Below are positions 59,450 to 64,000 of a DNA stretch of 64,000 nucleotides, in pieces (the stretch's first letter is position 1; every line of letters starts with the position of its first letter). A program made the translations under genes and the position numbers. Location of the stretch: the NCBI GenBank assembly GCA_015680685.1, contig MNCI01004529.1, positions 344,360 to 408,359 of the forward strand, read 5' to 3'. Origin of the DNA: Gnetum montanum (lineage: Eukaryota; Streptophyta; Gnetopsida; Gnetales; Gnetaceae). The notes under the pieces were generated by a model that was not told the origin of the DNA, did not search any database, and saw only the letters and a program-made list of their open reading frames with translations.

Positions 59450-60333
59450 TGATGAGTGATGAGGTACCCCTACACTCAACCATATGAAATGAGCATCGCA
59501 CGCGCGATCCGATCGAACTCTACAGATAAACTAGTTGTGACACCTAGATAGTTAGCCTTAGGTCACAGTTCGTTGTCTTCCAACCTGGACTAGTTTTGCA
59601 TATGTCACGTATGGTTTAATCTAGATGAGGTGTATGATGTGTCCTAATCTATGTTACTCCTGAAGGCAGTGGAAAATAATATTAACTAATCTAAGCTATG
59701 AGGAAAAGGGTAAGAAAATCTAATCTAGCCTAAGTGCAACGAGCAACTGATTCCTTGATCAACCGTACACATCTTGGACTTCGTGCACGACTACCACTGG
59801 GACTACCAAGCATAGATCCTAGGTACGCCATTGGGATTACCAAGCGCATATCCCAAATACGCCACTGGGTTACCAAGCGTAGGTCCTAGCTACACCACTG
59901 GGCTACCAAGCAATCACACTTAAATGCTCGTAATCAAGTCGTACTCACACCGCGCTATGAAAGTAATAAATAACATTAAATAAACAAACAAATAAATAAA
60001 CTAAGTGAATGCTACAATGATGAAGTAATCTTGATCTTTATTGCCGGTCATGTGCGTGTCCAAGTACGGCACACTCGAATAAAGACACCGTACAATTACA
60101 TTCACCACATTGTAGGCAGACACGGGAAAAAATCTAACTCTAGAGGGATCAAACTGTCAAAGCTTCGCTACTCTAAAACTGGGATCCCGAACAAGGGAGA
60201 GCCGCGTCTTATTTATAGATATGGCGGCGGACTGCGATATCACGTACGCAATATCGTAGGGGAAGATGCGATATCGCGGTGGACACTATATCACGTACAC
60301 GATATTGCGGCCTATGCGAATCGCGTCTCATCA
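59450..60333 (-). repeat. 3' LTR of the minus-strand Athila-like element
   Basis: 884 bp. The plus strand reads TGATGAGTGATGAGGTACCC at the left and CGCGTCTCATCA at the right. It has the GCTTGGTAGTCCCAGTGG-type cluster (complement at 59785-59915) and a minus-strand TATAAATA at 60210-60217. Upstream of the TATA lies an array of GATATCGCGTACGC palindromes (60234-60318) in place of the CGAGGCCTCG units of the other LTRs. Confidence 0.9.
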
Positions 60334-60344
60334 TACCCCCACGA
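60334..60344 (-). promoter_or_regulatory. Polypurine tract of the minus-strand element
   Basis: The minus strand reads CGTGGGGGTA directly before the LTR, matching CATGGGGGTA at 57477. Confidence 0.8.
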
Positions 60345-60505
60345 CTGAATAAAAACTCGTCCTCGAGTTACAAGGAGAACAAGCTTCAGTGATTACACAG
60401 TGGATAGGTATGGGATTATTAACTAGAAAAAGAAATGGACTAATGTCGTAGTATGGGAAGACACAACACAGAGAAAAAAATACTACAACTACAAAAATGT
60501 GGAAC

Positions 60506-63291
60506 TCATATAGTTCCAAGTGGCAGTGGCTCCTCCATGGGTGCTTTCCCTTTGTCACGTGCTCCGAGATTTGAAGGTTGATGACGTTAAAGAATAGCCT
60601 GGAGCTTCTCCTCTTCGGTCCAGGGGTCTTGTGCCATCCATGCTAATGCTCCGATCTTTGATGGAGTCGGAACTTCCCACGAACAGGGTAGTTGCGGGAA
60701 CATCTGATTAGCTTTGATGTACCATGCCATGAACACCCGTCATTCCTCTTCGTAGGCTCTAGCTTTGTCTTTGTATTCATGAATTTCTGTTAGCTGTCGA
60801 GCCAAGTTGGTTGCCACATCTTTCTGTCCTTGGTAGCTTTCTTTTACCACCGCGAGTTCAGAATTTGCCACATCTAGTTTTTCAGCCAACTTCTTTCACT
60901 CTGCAAATTCTGCTTCATATCTGATATGGGTGGAAGCTACCTACTGCTCGAGCTCTGACCTTGGGCGCCCTGCTGTTAACATGGCTAGGTTGGCATATCG
61001 ATGGTTTGCCAACTCCATGTACTCAGTCAAGTCTTGGATCTGCAAGTCCCGGTTCTTAATTTCCACTTGGTGGGCATAGGCATAAGTGTCCAATATGGCC
61101 CCCCAATCAGTGTGCTGAGCACTGATGTTGTTGATTTAAGCTTTGGCCATATGGATATCCTTCTCTAGGATTTGTTTGTACATCCCCACCTGATCACGGA
61201 AATGCTCCTTCAACTTCTCGTGTCGTTTAGCCTCATTCTGCCATGCGCTAATCTCGATGGCTGATTTCTGTCGAATAGCGCGTACCTCGTCCATTGAGAG
61301 GGTTCGATTTTCTCTGGCTAAACGGCTTACATCTTAGTTGACCTGAATAAACTGTTCTTGTAATTGATGAAATTGTTCATCGAGAACACTCTTTTGCTTC
61401 TCCACAGAATTCAACCGAAGGTTCTCTGCAACCAACTGCTTATTCTCTTCTTGTAAGGCCTTGAGTACCTTAAGATGCACATGAGTTTGCGCTTGAGCTG
61501 CGGAGGCATCCCAAGTGGCCATCTCCTTTTCTTCTGCCACCTTCTTATTTTCTGCAATTAGTTTTGTTAGTTGCTCAGTTCTAAAATTATCTAGCTAGTC
61601 TGCGGGAACAAATTACAAAGGATCCCGCTGTGCTGCTTGTAAGGCGACAAGCTGTTCTTGTAATTTCTGCACTTCAACTTCAGCATGCTCTGCCCTTACT
61701 TCGGATAGGACCAGCTTCCCCTTTGTGAAAATGAGGTCTGATTGAATTGTCGTTACATCCTGGGGGATGTCAAACAAGGACGTCAAAACTTGTCCTATTT
61801 GAAGTAATCTTTCCAATACATCCTCATCTTCCACAGGAGTCATTGAGGTTCCGGCAATAGTTTGAGCATCCCGTGCTCCTGAAAGATCTGCCGATGGTAC
61901 AACAAGTACATTAAAAGACTCTTTGATGTGTCAGCGACCACTTCAGCAGCTCTCGCGGCATCCTGGTGTTGCATGACCACCACCGTGGCCCCTTCACCAG
62001 TCTCTAACTACACTTGAAAAGATGTCGCGTGTCCAGAGATCTGTTGTGATCATCTGCTTTCCCCTCCTCCTGTTTGCATTGATAACTCACCCCATGTGCA
62101 ATCTACTGAAATCGTAGGCTGGTCGACATCATTGATGACATGGAAGAGGTTTGCATCATCATGACTTCCCCAACTAACCGTCTCGACGATCGCCCTAATA
62201 TGGCTCATTGACGATCTGTAGTCTTGCGATGGTGATAGATCCTGGCCTGTGCTGGGTCCTGCTTCTTGTTGTTGGATGGGACCTGTGGCTGGAGGTTGAC
62301 TGGGTTCTGCAAGTTGAGTTGCAGGTGATCCAGTCATCTGTTCTTCTTCTTCTTCATCTGGTCCCATCTCTTCGCCAGTGTTCTTTCTTGGAGTTGGCGC
62401 CTTTAATAATTCAGCATAAGAAGCATTTTGGGCCTTTCGGAGGACGTCATTTTTGTATCCCCGAATACCAGCCCGTTGGCACAGTTTTCTGATAAGGCAG
62501 GGAAAAGGGAGTGCCATCTTCCCTGACTTCCGTTCTTCGAATCGCCTTAGGATCTCCATTAAATATAGATGGGGAAGGTTAGCATTAACCTTTCCCATCA
62601 ACACTGCACATCCGCTTGCCGCATACGTTGATATTCTTTTCAAACCTTTAGTGGGAAAGAGGTGATAGGTTCCGATTTTGAAATAAACTCTCTTTTCCAT
62701 TGTTAGCTCTCCAAAAGCTTTATCTTTGCCATAAGCCTTCTCTAACCAATCTTTTCGCACATCAGGGTCTGATCGGGTGGATAACCGAGCAACATGGGGG
62801 CCTGAATTCAGAAGGTTTAATACTTCCAAAATTGCCTGTGCAGAAAAATCTATTGTCACACCACCGATGTTAACCGTGGTGCCTTGCTCCTTATTGTGCC
62901 AAAATAGGTATGTTTCACCTAAGTATCAGGCATCGTTTTCAAAGAGAACAGGCCATAAGGGAGACCCTTTAAGGTGATCCCTAACAGCCTCAGGAGCCAA
63001 CTCTGCAAAATATTCGAAGTTCAGTTCCACAATCACCGAAGCAATTGTGGACTTCGTGTGGATAGCCTGAACACATTCCGGGGGCAACGTGAGTTGTTGT
63101 CCCAGTTCAGGCACAGCAGCTCCTCCTTCCGCCTACCTGGATCATCTGGTAGGAGGTTCTTCTTGATGGATACTGAATGAGTGCACCTCCTGTTCGGTAT
63201 GTTGTCCAGCAGGAACTTGCCTTCTACCTCTTCGAGGTCGTTTCGCTCCACCTTGGGTAGGACTCTTCTGCTGTGAACATTTCGGGGCCAT
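60506..63291 (-). pseudogene. Extra 3' ORF: plant transposon-protein-like domain joined to a long coiled coil
   Basis: About 930 codons from ATG at 63289-63291 (MAPKCSQQKSPTQGGAKRPR, a basic start) to TGA at 60506-60508. Stops in the N-terminal third (near 63145 and 63130) sit at likely Arg and Gln codons in one frame. The domain at 62400-62860 contains LTMEKRVYFKIGTYHLFPT, AVLMGKVNANLPHLYLMEI and KMALPFPCLIRKLC, in the order and spacing of the putative plant transposon protein domain (Transposase_32). An acidic and Gln/Pro-rich linker follows. After a frameshift near 61895 come about 330 codons of heptad-rich sequence (for example VQKLQEQLVALQAAQ, VLKALQEENKQLVAENLRLN) and a conserved end (PCSWEVPTPSKIGALAW). 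The role is unknown. Confidence 0.75.
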
Positions 63292-63810
63292 CTACAATCA
63301 CACGGGCCAAACGTTAGTAAGGTTATTTTCAAATTCAAGTTATACCTTACTACATGCCTTTAATTGAAGATGTTATGTTATTGTGTGATCGTGCCTGAAA
63401 ATTATAATGATGGGTCCTATGACTTAGGTGGATTTTCATTTTAATCTCTCAGCATACTTAAGGTCGTATGATTTTTGGCACAATTTGTCTAAGTGTTAGT
63501 AGTAATTACCCTAATTGATGTCCTTGGGCAATGAGAAATTTCAAAAAAGTTAGGCACTTTTCGGAAAGTGTCTCTCCCCCACAACTAAACTGAACACTCC
63601 GGGTTCAAGCAGGTTCAAACGGAATTAAAATCGGAGTACCAGCGCGCGAGATATAAGTGAAAAAGCAAGGGTCACGCAATCACAAGTCGTAGAGAAAAAA
63701 TTCAAAAATTCCCCCCGCGTAAATGGCCAAATGATGCTAAGTGTTGCGGTGGGGGTTCCTATTTATAGGGAAATAGGACGCGATATCGCGTACGCGATAT
63801 CTCGTCCCAA
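63292..63810 (-). promoter_or_regulatory. Promoter- and intron-like block before the 3' ORF
   Basis: On the minus strand a perfect 20-base palindrome, GATATCGCGTACGCGATATC (63782-63801), is followed 14 bases later by TATAAATA (63760-63767). The same palindrome, with a few changes, precedes the TATA box of this element's LTR at a similar distance. A T-rich leader and a possible intron follow: donor GGTAATT near 63509, acceptor TGTGATTGTAG ending at 63292, directly before the ATG. This suggests separate transcription of the 3' ORF; it is inference from sequence alone. Confidence 0.5.
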
Positions 63811-64000
63811 CTAAGGTGAGACACATGAAAAAGACCGAATTTTTAATGATTTTCTTGAAATTATTGGTGTAAAACGAGGACATTGACAAGAATGAATATA
63901 GGCAAGGGCAATTACATGAATTCGAGAGGCACTTTGAATGATATTGATGTGAATTTAGCAATTAAAAATTTGGCGGTTATGAAGAAAAGGGAATGTAATG

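Larger units (their letters stand above)
59450..64000 (-). mobile_element. Younger relative of the Athila-like element, 3' half
   Basis: Left to right on the plus strand: 3' LTR (59450-60333), polypurine tract, the extra 3' ORF (60506-63291), and an upstream promoter/intron-like block (to about 63810). gag and pol lie beyond the window. It retains many CpG dinucleotides, unlike the 48353-58447 element, so it is probably younger or less methylated. LTR end sequences, polypurine tract and ORF homology link the two. Confidence 0.8.

Noticed and set aside
62208-62665. Plus-strand frames at 62208-62492 and 62453-62665
   Set aside because: They are shadows of the transposon-protein-like domain on the minus strand.
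1-64000. tRNA, rRNA or intact host genes
   Set aside because: None could be supported. The only tRNA-like matches are retrotransposon primer binding sites, and no intact frame of host type is seen.

Overview
This window is plant intergenic DNA, AT-rich and built almost entirely from nested, decayed LTR retrotransposons. I found no intact host gene, no rRNA or tRNA gene and no CRISPR array. The nesting, the very long decay, the spliced retroelement ORFs and the scale suggest a large-genome seed plant, plausibly a gymnosperm; that guess is inference. One assembly gap (360 N) lies at 42911-43270.

Layout. (1) 1-6892, minus: 5' part of a chromovirus-like Ty3/gypsy element (IN, RNase H, RT, PR, gag, PBS, one 2.7-kb LTR). 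(2) 6893-8800: a diverged tandem array with a period near 200 bp. (3) 9369-13110, plus: a decayed multi-exon ORF of unknown family with recognisable introns. (4) 13913-19450, minus: copy 1 of a Tat-like element (PR, gag, leader, 5' LTR). (5) 19450-22215: copy 2 of that family, with PR on the minus strand and a degraded spliced ORF on the plus strand. (6) 22240-30065: a large inverted repeat formed by two head-to-head LTR-like arms; the right arm is split by a 5.2-kb non-autonomous element (24714-29871, perfect ATATT target duplication). (7) 30066-59449: copy 3 of the Tat-like element, plus strand, broken up by three insertions. These are a copia-like gag-only element (30305-36936, itself carrying a solo LTR at 32198-33114), a second copia-like copy (39314-47427, carrying a 2.8-kb element at 42509-45315), and a complete Athila/Tat-clade gypsy element (48353-58447). 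(8) 59450-64000, minus: 3' half of a younger relative of the 48353-58447 element, with much more CpG retained.

How the parts relate. Order of insertion can be read from target site duplications and interrupted reading frames. The Tat-like copies are the oldest layer. The copia-like and Athila-like elements came next. The solo LTR and the 2.8-kb element are nested one level deeper. Most stop codons fall where relatives have Gln, Arg or Trp, and the primer site of the Athila-like element differs from the usual tRNA-Asp site mainly by C-to-T and G-to-A changes. Both fit decay of methylated DNA.

The most interesting points are: spliced ORFs lying antisense and downstream of the protease in the Tat-like family; a 3' ORF joining a plant-transposon-protein-like domain to a long coiled coil, preceded by its own promoter-like block that shares a 20-bp palindrome with the LTR; variable palindrome arrays just upstream of the LTR TATA boxes; and a CpG-rich, gene-like island inside the 2.8-kb element. 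All boundaries and homologies here were read by eye; no alignment or database search was run.
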